Positions 17,513 to 26,022 of a stretch of DNA of 64,000 bases are shown piece by piece. The stretch spans positions 1,907,819 through 1,971,818 of the forward strand of contig NZ_FWWY01000001.1 of assembly GCF_900176145.1 (NCBI RefSeq), read 5' to 3'. Origin of the DNA: Sulfobacillus thermosulfidooxidans DSM 9293 (GTDB lineage Bacteria; Bacillota; Sulfobacillia; Sulfobacillales; Sulfobacillaceae). A program made the position numbers and the translations under genes. The notes under the pieces were generated by a model. That model worked only from the letters and a program-made list of their open reading frames with translations. It was not told where the DNA came from and searched no databases. Numbering within the stretch: the stretch's first letter is position 1; the number at the start of each line of letters is the position of its first letter.

Positions 17513-17731
17513 GGTTTCAATGCCCTTTCAGTTTGTTCTCACCTAATACGATAGGTACAGGGTTAATTAAGATTTTAAGCTTTATATCTGCACAATTGAC
17601 GATAGGTTGCTGCGCAGTGGAATATTTTCAGAAAAATTCACCTCATTGTCTCTCGCCTTTTCTATGATCATGATCAACAATAGTACCAATAATATGCACT
17701 GCAACTTGAAGATTTATGAGAGGGGCGGTCG

Positions 17732-18112
17732 ATGGTGCCCGACTGGAAAGCTCTGAAAGATAAAGCATTATCCGCTGTTAACAATGCGGCTCAAGAAATC
17801 GATTATCAACTGACGTTGACCAAGTTGCGAGCACAAGTAAAATCCGATCAAAATAGGTTGGCGGAAGCCTATCAAGACTTAGGTATAGCATGTTATGAAC
17901 TTTTGATGCAAACGGGAAGTGTGAATAGACAAACCGATAAAGTTGCATCAATGTTCACCACCATTGCGCAGTGTGAAGAAACCCTCAAACAATCTCAAAA
18001 ATCATTAGAAGACGCATTGTCAATCGAGAACAAAAACACATGTTCAGCCTGCGGTGCGGTAGTAAGTCAAACGGCTCGTTTTTGCGCGAATTGCGGCAAT
18101 CCTCTTGCCTAA
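17732..18112 (+). CDS. Coiled-coil protein with C-terminal zinc ribbon
   Basis: The 126-residue protein has a helical, probably coiled-coil N-terminal 95 residues and a C-terminal zinc ribbon CSACG...CANCGNPLA (CxxC-x12-CxxC spacing). The ATG at 17732 follows GAGAGGGGCGG. Proteins of this plan (zinc_ribbon_2) are common in Bacillota and have no agreed function. There is no membrane segment. It is a single gene, with the formate dehydrogenase operon starting about 200 bp downstream. Confidence 0.75.
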   Translation: MVPDWKALKDKALSAVNNAAQEIDYQLTLTKLRAQVKSDQNRLAEAYQDLGIACYELLMQTGSVNRQTDKVASMFTTIAQCEETLKQSQKSLEDALSIENKNTCSACGAVVSQTARFCANCGNPLA

Positions 18113-18240
18113 GTGCTGCAATTCATGTGGCGTTAAAAAATGGATCCGGTTCGCAATAAAAATATTGAAAATACTGAGTGTTATGTGAATGGTATGTTGT
18201 TAATAGCGATTTCGTATGACATTACATTATTAAAAGCAAG

Positions 18241-18250
18241 TGTCATGACA
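18241..18250 (+). promoter_or_regulatory. TGTCATGACA palindrome upstream of the formate dehydrogenase operon
   Basis: A perfect 10-bp palindrome lies 57 bp before the fdhF start. The identical 10-mer forms the core of the NiaR-like operator before nadC (54874-54883). The flanks here match the longer operator only partly, so a shared regulator is possible but not shown. Confidence 0.3.
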
Positions 18251-18306
18251 ACTCATTCATAATGGGTTATTAGACTGTTATTTGGATACTGAGGAAGGTG
18301 ATAAAC

Positions 18307-20259
18307 ATGGCCAGTGTTCCACGGCAATCATTAACGAGATTGACCACGCCTTTGATTCGTGTAAACGGACGTCTCGAACCTACCACCTGGGAAGAGGCTT
18401 TGAAGGTCGCCGCTAAGGGGTTTCAGCAAGTTAAATCGCAATATGGATCCAAAGGTCTTGGTGTGTTTAGCTGTTCGAAATCTACGAATGAGTTGAACTA
18501 TCTCGCATCGAAATTTGCTCGCGTTGTATTCGGAACGAACAATGTGGATTCGTGTAACCGTACGTGACATGCTCCCTCCGTCGCGGGTCTCGCGACAGTA
18601 TTTGGCAGTGGGGCGGGAACCAATTCCTATGATGAATTTCATCATACCGACTTTATTTTGTTGGTGGGCTCCAATGCCGCCGAAGCCCATCCAATTATTT
18701 TTCACCATGTGATGAAAGGCGTGCACAATGGTGCCACATTGGTAGTCGTGGATCCCAGACGTACATTGACGGCACAAAAGGCCCATACCCACTTGGCGAT
18801 TGCTATTGGATCCGACATTGCCTTACTTAATGCCATGGCTCATGTCATTATTCGAGATGGTTTATGGGATCAGAATTTTGTCAAACGGGCGACCACAGGC
18901 TTTGAGGAGTTTGCTGCCAGTGTTGCCGCATGGACGCCAGAACGGGCATCGCTCATTACAGGCATAGCATCCGAAGAGATTGAACGCGTTGCCAGAGCCT
19001 ATGCGAAGGCGGATCGCGCGATAATCGGTTGGACATTAGGGATTACCGAGCATCACAATGCGGTAGACAATGTGTTTGCGTTAATCAATCTCGCCTTACT
19101 CACAGGCCATGTGGGGCGGGAAGGATGCGGCTTGAATCCCCTACGCGGACAAAACAACGTCCAGGGGGGTGGAGACATGGGCGCCTTACCTGATAGGTTG
19201 CCGGGATTTCAAGACATTCGCGTGGATAGCATTCGTGCACGGTTTGAAAGCGCCTGGGGAGTCACGATTTCTGGAACTCCGGGATTTAATCAAACGCAGA
19301 TGTTTGAAGCGATGGACCGCGGAGAACTCAAAGGTCTTTATGTCATTGGCGAAAATCCCGTAGATTCTGATGCCAATGGCAATCACGTGCGCCAGTTACT
19401 TCAGCAACTAGACATGTTGGTGGTTCAGGACATCTTTTTAACCGCGACAGCACAAATGGCCGATGTGGTGTTGCCAGCCAAGGCCTCGTTTGCGGAAAGT
19501 GACGGCACGTATACCAATAGCGAACGACGAGTACAGCGTGTCCGCAGTGCCCGTAAGGCGCCTGGAGATGCTCAAGATGATTTGTGGATTGTGACCCATT
19601 TAGCGAATGCCATGGGATATTCCTGGCCAGAGATGAGTGCCGAGCAAGTGTTCGATGAGATGCGTCAACTGGCCCCGAATTTTCACGGTATGACCTATGA
19701 CCGCCTCACCCGGGAAAAAGGCATTCAGTGGCCATGTCCCGACGAGAATCATCCGGGAACCCGAACGCTTCACACGCGTTTGTGGGAAGAGAACATTGGA
19801 ACTCCGGCTCCATTTACTCCCGTAGACTGGCAACCTCCTGTAGAAATGCCTACCGAGGATTTCCCCTTTTTGTTAACCACAGGCCGGCGTTTAGGATTCT
19901 TCAATACTGGAGTGCAATCGGAGATCTATCATCACCCTCACCCCGGAGAATGGATGGAAATTCATCCGGATGATGCGAAAGGGCTCGGGTTAACGGATCA
20001 AGACACCGTGCGTGTGACCTCCAGGCGGGGACAAGTCCTCGTACCCATTCGTATTAGTGAGACGGTACAACCTGGAACAGTCTTTATGACGTTTCACTTT
20101 CCCGATCTCGTCGACACCAATCAATTAACAATTGATGCGACCGATCCGCGTTCTGGTACCGCGGAATTTAAAGCCTGTGCGGTGCGTGTAGAACGGATCG
20201 ATGCCAATGTCCCCAGACAAGAACCCAGAACCATGGTGAATGCAGAAATTCAGGATTGA
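18307..20259 (+). CDS. fdhF: Formate dehydrogenase catalytic subunit, selenocysteine-containing, lacking its N-terminal Fe-S domain
   Basis: A single frame runs from the ATG at 18307 (AGGAAGG eight bases upstream) to 20259, interrupted only by TGA at 18565-18567, giving 650 residues. The TGA falls at residue 87 in CNRT-U-HAPSVAGL, exactly where E. coli FdhH has its catalytic Sec (ARV-U-HGPSVAGL), and the essential His follows it. A bacterial SECIS hairpin sits at the correct distance. Downstream homology is strong (NPLRGQNNVQGGGDMGALPD; ATDPRSGTAEFKACAVRVER near the end). The protein begins at the position matching LTPRLKTP of FdhH: the preceding [4Fe-4S] domain is missing and is encoded at 21979-22812. 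It binds the molybdopterin (Mo or W) cofactor and oxidises formate to CO2. Gene callers would cut it in two at the TGA. Confidence 0.93.
18565..18596 (+). promoter_or_regulatory. UGA selenocysteine codon and bSECIS hairpin in fdhF
   Basis: After TGA (18565-18567) come 18 bases, then the loop GGTCT (18586-18590), closed by a perfect GTCGCG/CGCGAC stem (18580-18585 and 18591-18596). In the E. coli fdhF SECIS as I recall it, the GGUCU apical loop recognised by SelB also begins 18 bases after the UGA. Spacing, loop and stem therefore all match. Confidence 0.92.
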
Positions 20260-20279
20260 TGAAATCGAGGTGGCAGGTT

Positions 20280-20729
20280 ATGAATGACCAAGAATTACCT
20301 GTGGCAATAAAGGTTGAACAACTCTTGGAGTCCATTCCCAAAACACGTGACCAGCTATTGCCGGCTTTATGGCGTGTTTATGATCATTTTCACTATTTAA
20401 ATCCTGACATCATAGGGGAACTCTCACGCCAGATGGCAATTCCTTATGCGGAAGTCTATGGGGTCGCATCATTTTATGCACTGTTTTCCTGGGAACAGCC
20501 TGCTCGCGTTCCGGTACAAATTTGTCACGATGTGATTTGCCAATTGTATGGAGCGGAGGCCTTAAGTCAAAAGGTGGCGGCTGGGGTCGATCCACAAACG
20601 GTAAGGGTCACATCAACGTTGTGTTTAGGGCAGTGTGATCATGCGCCTGCAGCCTTGGTCGGCGATCACGTGATGCGAAAAGCTACTGTTGACAAAATTC
20701 AGTCTCAACTGGAAGGAGGGCAAGCATGA
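20280..20729 (+). CDS. NuoE-like [2Fe-2S] subunit of formate dehydrogenase
   Basis: This 149-residue protein has a helical N-terminal part and a thioredoxin-like [2Fe-2S] domain with ligands in CHDVIC and CLGQC, as in NuoE/HoxE. The ATG at 20280 has GAGGTGG upstream and is preferred over ATG 20259, which overlaps the fdhF stop. It would pass electrons between the FMN subunit and the rest of the complex. It is overlapped by the next gene (ATGA), so the subunits are co-translated. Confidence 0.9.
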   Translation: MNDQELPVAIKVEQLLESIPKTRDQLLPALWRVYDHFHYLNPDIIGELSRQMAIPYAEVYGVASFYALFSWEQPARVPVQICHDVICQLYGAEALSQKVAAGVDPQTVRVTSTLCLGQCDHAPAALVGDHVMRKATVDKIQSQLEGGQA

Positions 20730-21949
20730 TCTCGGTACGTAGGTTACTGCCGGATAATCCCAAAACGCCTCCTGTCAGTATAGAGCGCCTGAGAGAACGT
20801 GGATTTGATAATGCTTATGACCGCATATTGAAAGCCGATGTTGACCAGGTTATTGCGGAATTAGAGGCCAGTGGAATTACCGGGAGAGGGGGAGCCGCTT
20901 TCCCTACAGGCCGCAAATGGCGCAGCGTCAAAGAGGCCCCTGGTTCGATGAAGTATGCCATTATGAATGCTGATGAAAGTGAACTCGGGACTTTTAAAGA
21001 TCGGATGCTGATTGAACAAGATCCTCTAGGCCCCTTAGTAGGACTGGTTTTGGCGGCTAAAACACTCGGAGCCACTCACGCTTATTGTTATATTCGGGGT
21101 GAGTACCGCGCAGAGGAAAAACAGTTAGCTGATGCTATCGAATTGCTGAAAAAATACGGGTGGATCGGCCCAGGAAGTGGCGTGGATATCGAAATTCGAC
21201 GGGGGGCTGGGGCTTATGTGGCTGGAGAAGAAACGGCCCTCTTCAACAGCATTGAAGGAAAACGGCCGGAACCCCGGGTCAAGCCTCCATTTCCTACCGT
21301 TCATGGCGTCTTTGGCGCTCCCACTCTGATTCAAAATGTTGAAACATTGGCGAATGTGGCGCTTTTGTTCGCTCATGATGTGAACTGGTTTCGTGAAGTG
21401 GGAACTAAGCAAAATCCCGGAACCAAGTTGGTGGCTTTGAGTGGGCATATCAAAAATCCTGGCGTTTATGAAGTGCCATTTGGTACAGCTTTGTCTGACA
21501 TTTTATTATCGTCCGAACTCGGTGGCGGGATAGGTGGAAGCGGGAAGCTGGGAGCTGTACTCATTGGGGGAGCTGCGGGAACCTTTTTGACCCCAGATGA
21601 AATTACGGAAACGACCTTGGATTATCCCTCATTAGCGCGTCATGGGGCGAGTATTGGCTCTGGTGCGATTATGGTTTTTGATGACACCGTCGATCTTCTT
21701 GGTGTTGTCGAGCGATTGGCGCACTTTTTTGCTGAAGAATCCTGCGGACAATGTGTGCCATGCCGGATCGGGACACACCGCATCAAGGAGTTTATCCGTC
21801 ATCCACAACTTTTGGAAGAGGTAGAGAACATCCGCTCTTTAGGCATGGCCATGCGTGATGCGTCCATTTGTGGTTTAGGGCAGACGGCTCCCATGGCATT
21901 ACTATCACTATTAGACCGGCCCCAACTTATTCATGCCCAAACCCTGTAA
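20726..21949 (+). CDS. NuoF-like FMN/NAD-binding subunit of formate dehydrogenase
   Basis: The 407-residue protein has the NuoF signature regions: GRGGAAFPTGRKW (NADH/FMN site), GAGAYVAGEETAL and the [4Fe-4S] ligands in ESCGQCVPCRIGT. It starts at the ATG after GGAAGGAGGG, overlapping the NuoE-like stop. It would bind FMN and NAD+, making the whole complex an NAD-reducing formate dehydrogenase. The N-terminal thioredoxin-like extension found in some HydB/HoxF proteins is absent. Confidence 0.92.
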   Translation: MISVRRLLPDNPKTPPVSIERLRERGFDNAYDRILKADVDQVIAELEASGITGRGGAAFPTGRKWRSVKEAPGSMKYAIMNADESELGTFKDRMLIEQDPLGPLVGLVLAAKTLGATHAYCYIRGEYRAEEKQLADAIELLKKYGWIGPGSGVDIEIRRGAGAYVAGEETALFNSIEGKRPEPRVKPPFPTVHGVFGAPTLIQNVETLANVALLFAHDVNWFREVGTKQNPGTKLVALSGHIKNPGVYEVPFGTALSDILLSSELGGGIGGSGKLGAVLIGGAAGTFLTPDEITETTLDYPSLARHGASIGSGAIMVFDDTVDLLGVVERLAHFFAEESCGQCVPCRIGTHRIKEFIRHPQLLEEVENIRSLGMAMRDASICGLGQTAPMALLSLLDRPQLIHAQTL

Positions 21950-21978
21950 TCCAGGTGGGGAAGGAGGAATCAACGTTT

Positions 21979-22812
21979 ATGGCAGACACCGTTTCTATCG
22001 TGATTGATGGACAACCTGTAGAGGTTTTACCTGGCACGACCATACGTGCGGCCTGTGAACAGATTGGCAAACCCATTCCGACCTTGTGCTGGCATCCTAA
22101 TCTGACACCCGCCAATGCTTGCCGCGCCTGTGTGGTGGAAGTCGAAGGTTCAAGGGCACTTGTAGCCTCCTGTTCACGACCCGTAGAGGATCAGATGAAG
22201 ATTCACACGGATACCGAACGGGTCAGAAATGCACGCAAAACTGTGGCAGAATTACTCGCATCGGCAGTGGATATTGGGTTAGCCGCGGATGTACAAAACT
22301 TGATTGTGGAAACACAAGCGGATATCCACCGGTTTAACAATCCGGAGCAAGCGCATGTGGGGATCAAAGATGACAATGATTTGTATATCCGAGATCTCGA
22401 TAAATGTATTTTATGTTACCGCTGCGTTAACACCTGTGGAACTGATGCCCAAAATACATTCGCCATTGCTGTCGCGGGACGAGGACTCCATGCTCATATC
22501 GACCCGGGCACGGATCGATGGCTTACCGATTCCGATTGTGTCTTTTGTGGAAATTGCGTTGCCGTTTGTCCTACGGGTGCCCTGATGGGCAAAAAGGAAT
22601 GGCAACTTCGCCAAGAAGGACGATGGGATGAATCCCAAATTCACGTGACGGAGACGATTTGTACCTACTGTGGGGTCGGCTGTGATTTGGAATTACACGT
22701 GTTGGACAATGATATCGTCAAGGTCACATCGCCATTTGACCACCCAGTGACTCATGGGATGTTGTGTGTTAAAGGACGCTACGGTTATGATTTTGTCCAA
22801 CAGGAAGAATGA
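21979..22812 (+). CDS. Ferredoxin-type subunit carrying the detached Fe4S4 domain of formate dehydrogenase
   Basis: The 277-residue protein starts at the ATG after AAGGAGG (the open frame extends upstream to 21868). Domains in order are a plant-type [2Fe-2S] region (TLCWHPNL, ACRAC, SC), two ferredoxin clusters (CILCYRCVNTC and CVFCGNCVAVC), and a final molybdopterin-oxidoreductase Fe4S4 domain (CTYCGVGC ... CVKGRYGYDF). That last domain normally begins the catalytic chain; its CVKG lysine equals E. coli FdhH Lys44, which lies between the cluster and the cofactor. The protein ends just where the catalytic subunit at 18307 begins. The His-ligated [4Fe-4S] motif of NuoG is missing. The two chains must assemble to make one active site. 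Confidence 0.9.
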   Translation: MADTVSIVIDGQPVEVLPGTTIRAACEQIGKPIPTLCWHPNLTPANACRACVVEVEGSRALVASCSRPVEDQMKIHTDTERVRNARKTVAELLASAVDIGLAADVQNLIVETQADIHRFNNPEQAHVGIKDDNDLYIRDLDKCILCYRCVNTCGTDAQNTFAIAVAGRGLHAHIDPGTDRWLTDSDCVFCGNCVAVCPTGALMGKKEWQLRQEGRWDESQIHVTETICTYCGVGCDLELHVLDNDIVKVTSPFDHPVTHGMLCVKGRYGYDFVQQEE

Positions 22813-22848
22813 GTCTCCTAGCGTGATACAACAATAGTCTTGAATAGG

Positions 22849-22880
22849 CTTGGTGCTGCGATACCGTAGCATCAAGTTTT
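22849..22880 (+). terminator. Rho-independent terminator of the formate dehydrogenase operon
   Basis: CTTGGTGCT (22849-22857) pairs with AGCATCAAG (22868-22876) with one G-U pair, and TTTTGTTATTG follows. It lies 37 bp after the last stop codon. The remaining gap up to 23121 has no open frame with a ribosome binding site and shows no other feature I can support. Confidence 0.75.
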
Positions 22881-23121
22881 GTTATTGTGGGGGAAGCTCG
22901 TAGACTTTGATGTAAAGGTTAAAGCAGTGTTGCAGTCAAGACCCGGGGATCCCCTTAATGTCATTCTGTTCCCGTCGTCACTAATTGCCAATGGTGTCTA
23001 TTCATCTGCGTTGACACTTCTATGGATAAACAGGAATTTTGGGTGGATGGACCAACAGTTTTCTAGGGTAGTGGTCTATGATGGTCATAAAATGCTCATA
23101 AAAGACAAGGAGACTAGAGCG

Positions 23122-24418
23122 ATGCCCGTGTTATACCGGGTTCATTTGATCGATAATCCCTCAGAATTGGTGAATATTCGGTGGAATGAAGAAGGCCAGA
23201 TTACCCAGATTGAGCCGTATCAGCAAATGCCCGGGAACGTACCGTCATTGTGGGATAAAGATAGGGACCAAGGGATGTGGGACGGAGAAGGGGGTCTGGT
23301 ACGTACAAGGCGAAACTGGCGGGTGTTCCCGTCGCGTTGGTCGATCCGCGCAATACCTCCCGCACCTGCCCCCAATGTGGATTGATTGATCCCCATAATC
23401 GTCCAACCCAAGCCTCTTTTCGGTGTATCGCGTGTGGCTTCGCTGGGCCTGCCGACACCATCGCTGCGGGCAACATTGCTCGTAGGGCGGCTGTCAACCC
23501 GCCGCACGCGGGGTCTCTACAAGAGATACCTGCAAGCTTCGCCCTTTAGGGCGGGGTCGTTGACATTATCCTGATTTGGTTCGGTTCAGTGGCATATTCA
23601 GTGCGATGATGGCCGCAAAAGAGTCCATGAAAGATAAAATTGACGTACAGTTGGTCTTAATGTGTCCCACTGAAATCGATCCGGCCTGGTCAAAATTCTT
23701 GTGTGAAATCCGCGATAACCTATCGGCCTTAGGGGGAGTGCCGTGGCTGGCTGCTCATCCGGTGAAAAATATCCAGTGGATTTTGGACCAAGCGACTCGA
23801 TTAGGGTTAGGAGTAGACCTGCATATTGATGAAACGTTAGATTCCAAAGCCAAGACGCTACAGTGGTTAACGGATGAAGTGTTGCAGCGATCGTTTCCGA
23901 ACCCGGTGGTTGCGAGCCATGTTGTTGCCATAGGAAACTACGATAATGCGATCCAACAGCGGGTGGCTCGTGCTGTTCAGGACGCAGGCATTCACATTGT
24001 CAGTTTGCCGCAAACCAATTGCTATCTCCAAGGGCGCGAGTCCCCATATCTCAAATGACGAGGCATAACGCCCATGAAATTGTGGAAGGACCTGGGGGTC
24101 AACGTGGCCTTGGCTTCTGATAATATTGACGATCCCTTTCATCCTTGGGGAAATGGGGATCTCTTGCAGGTGGCGTCCTTGGCTCTTTATGCTGCACAAT
24201 TACAGCCGGATGATGAAATCGATGTATTACGGGCTATTTCTTATACTCCGCGTCGTTGGTTAAGTGCGGATAGGGATCCTCTTGCGCCCTTTCACCCAGC
24301 GGACTTGCTGGTTTTGCCTTTAGCCCAAGTCCATGCCGTGTTTACGCAAATGCCACAGGCCCGTGCCGTATTTAAACAAGGACGCCTGATTAGGCGTCGA
24401 GTGATCATTGTCGATTAG
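23122..24418 (+). pseudogene. Cytosine deaminase (CodA-like amidohydrolase) relic
   Basis: Two parts of one amidohydrolase flank a transposon remnant. The N-terminal piece starts at the ATG at 23122 (AGGAG upstream) and reads to DGEGGLV, the strand before the missing metal site. After the insert the frame resumes near 23585 with SAMMAAKESM, DLHIDET, VASHVVAIGN and, past a stop, NVALASDNIDDPFHPWG, all typical CodA landmarks. About 100 central residues, including the HxH metal ligands, are gone. A TGA at 24056-24058 replaces the first Arg codon expected in the YPKRRGIT-type segment. Insertion, deletion and nonsense codon make this a true pseudogene; it would once have deaminated cytosine or a related base. 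Confidence 0.85.
23301..23564 (+). mobile_element. tnpB: IS200/IS605-type remnant: TnpB C-terminus and right end
   Basis: The frame from about 23301 to the TAG at 23547-23549 encodes the last ~80 residues of a TnpB protein: VDPRNTSRTCPQCG and FRCIACGF form the zinc ribbon, and ADTIAAGNI holds the last RuvC Asp. Immediately after, CGCCC-TTTA-GGGCG (23540-23553) is a right-end hairpin overlapping the stop codon, followed by GGGGTCGTTGAC. No TnpA, no left end and no TnpB N-terminus are present, so the element is dead. Its left part was lost with the middle of the cytosine deaminase gene. Confidence 0.8.
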
Positions 24419-24488
24419 ACACTACTATTGTGAGAACGGATACGAAATATGCCACCAAGAATGGAGCCCACATTCCCGCGATTAGAGA

Positions 24489-24523
24489 GGCATTGGGATC
24501 CCCAACATGGGGATCCCAATGCC
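24489..24523. terminator. Long inverted repeat between codA relic and livF
   Basis: GGCATTGGGATCCCC (24489-24503) and GGGGATCCCAATGCC (24509-24523) form a perfect 15-bp stem with a five-base loop between convergent genes. Neither side has a good U-tract. It is probably a shared transcription stop. Confidence 0.6.
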
Positions 24524-24558
24524 AGCCAGTTACTATCTTCAGAGTGATCAGGATGATG

Positions 24559-25263
24559 TCAATTCAATCCAAAATAGGCGGCTTTAACATGGGCATCGGC
24601 ATCTAGATCATTTGGGGTGCCGTGAAAACGTATTTGCCCATTATCTAAAACATAGACATCATCGGTTCCCTCTAAAAATTTAATGTTCTGTTCGGCAATG
24701 AGAAATGCTGGACCCGAAGAACGGTAAGTTTTGAGCATGCTAATCATTTCGTTCACCATGACCGGGGCAAGTCCGGAAGAGGGTTCATCCATCAATATCA
24801 GTTGCGGCTTGCCCATTAAGACCTTGGCAAATCCGAGAATTTTCCGTTGGCCACCACTGAGACTTCCCGCCGGATCTTTACGTTTTTCGTATAACAACGG
24901 CAGTTGTTCAAACAGTCTTTGCAGTTGCTGGCGGCGTTCCTGGCGACTTAAATAGTAGCCGCCGATGTTTAAGTTGTCTTCCACACTTAAACTGGCAATG
25001 ACGCCGACTTCGGAGAGATAGGCAAGTCCTCCCTTGACGCGTTCACTCGGGGGCCACTCGGTGATGTCTTGGCCGGCGAACATGATGTGCCCGGATGAGG
25101 TGGGAATCAGGCCAATGAGACATTTTAACAGGGTCGTTTTGCCTGCACCATTGGCTCCTAAAAGAACCACTTGTTGTCCAGGTTCTACATCTAGATGAAT
25201 GTCGTGTAACACATTCAAAGAGTGATAACCACAAGAAAGCGATGAGACCTGTAAAAGGGCCAT
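24559..25263 (-). CDS. livF: ABC transporter ATP-binding protein, LivF type
   Basis: The 234-residue ATPase has Walker A LLGANGAGKTTLL, signature LSGGQRKIL, Walker B LILMDEPSSGL and the LivF-type C-terminus. It is the last gene of a five-gene set: binding protein, two permeases, two ATPases. It starts 45 bp after livG. This HAAT (hydrophobic amino acid) family imports branched-chain amino acids but also amides, urea and nucleobase-like compounds; the cytosine deaminase relic downstream hints at, but does not prove, a nitrogen-compound substrate. Confidence 0.9.
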   Translation of the reverse strand: MALLQVSSLSCGYHSLNVLHDIHLDVEPGQQVVLLGANGAGKTTLLKCLIGLIPTSSGHIMFAGQDITEWPPSERVKGGLAYLSEVGVIASLSVEDNLNIGGYYLSRQERRQQLQRLFEQLPLLYEKRKDPAGSLSGGQRKILGFAKVLMGKPQLILMDEPSSGLAPVMVNEMISMLKTYRSSGPAFLIAEQNIKFLEGTDDVYVLDNGQIRFHGTPNDLDADAHVKAAYFGLN

Positions 25264-25308
25264 TTTGCATCGACGCCTTTCTTTAGAAATGACAGGAACA
25301 GAACATCT

Positions 25309-26022
25309 TTACGTTCCCGTTCCCAAATAGACGGCGGCCACCGTGGGATCTTGAGCTGCTTGACTCAATGACCCTTGAAAAATTTCCTTGCCGGCATTCA
25401 TGACAATGACGCGCTCCGTTAATTGATTAACAAATCCAAGGTGATGTTCAACAACAATTAAGGCGATGTTCTGTTGCGATAAATTCTTTAAATGATTGGC
25501 GACGGTTTCAAGTTCTTGATGATTGAGTCCGGCTGCCAGTTCATCGATTAAAAGCAATTTCGGTCCGGTCGCCAGTGCCCGCGCGAGATCTAATAATTTC
25601 TGCTGGCTGCTATTCAACTCAGACGCCAAGTGATCCCGGTACTGACTGAGATTGACGAATTCGAGTGCCTCGTCCGGAGCCATGACGGAATTTTTACCGT
25701 AATGATAGGCCAAATTCACATTCTCTTGCACCGTCAGAGACTTAAAAGGTTTGGGTATCTGAAAGGTTCGGTTAATCCCTAAACCCGATCGTTTATGCAT
25801 GGGCAAGCGAGCGATATCAACCCCTTGAAAATGAATGGAGCCGTGATCGGGATAGTAAAGTCCCGAAATGACATTGATCAGCGTGGTTTTGCCCGAACCA
25901 TTGGGTCCAACCAGTCCCAGAATTTCCCCGGGTTCCACAACTAGGCTAATGCCATCCAGAGCACGAAAACCCCCAAACTTCTTAGCAATATTGGTCACGG
26001 TCATTAAGGGTTTACGGGACAT
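25309..26022 (-). CDS. livG: ABC transporter ATP-binding protein, LivG type
   Basis: The 237-residue ATPase has Walker A LVGPNGSGKTTLI and a LivG-type body. Two motifs are altered: the signature reads LNSSQQKLLDLARALA rather than LSxGQQ, and Walker B reads LLLIDELAAGL, with Leu for the usual Pro, though the catalytic Glu is kept. The altered signature may mean an asymmetric ATPase pair, with LivF holding the canonical sequence. It overlaps livM by 11 bases. Confidence 0.88.
   Translation of the reverse strand: MSRKPLMTVTNIAKKFGGFRALDGISLVVEPGEILGLVGPNGSGKTTLINVISGLYYPDHGSIHFQGVDIARLPMHKRSGLGINRTFQIPKPFKSLTVQENVNLAYHYGKNSVMAPDEALEFVNLSQYRDHLASELNSSQQKLLDLARALATGPKLLLIDELAAGLNHQELETVANHLKNLSQQNIALIVVEHHLGFVNQLTERVIVMNAGKEIFQGSLSQAAQDPTVAAVYLGTGT

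Noticed and set aside
22879-23121. Open frame before the cytosine deaminase start
   Set aside because: It merely extends the CodA frame upstream through sequence with no start signal; the ATG at 23122 has AGGAG.
24056-24058. In-frame TGA in the cytosine deaminase relic as a second selenocysteine codon
   Set aside because: No SECIS-like hairpin follows, the expected residue is Arg rather than Cys, and the gene already has an insertion and a deletion. It is a plain nonsense mutation.
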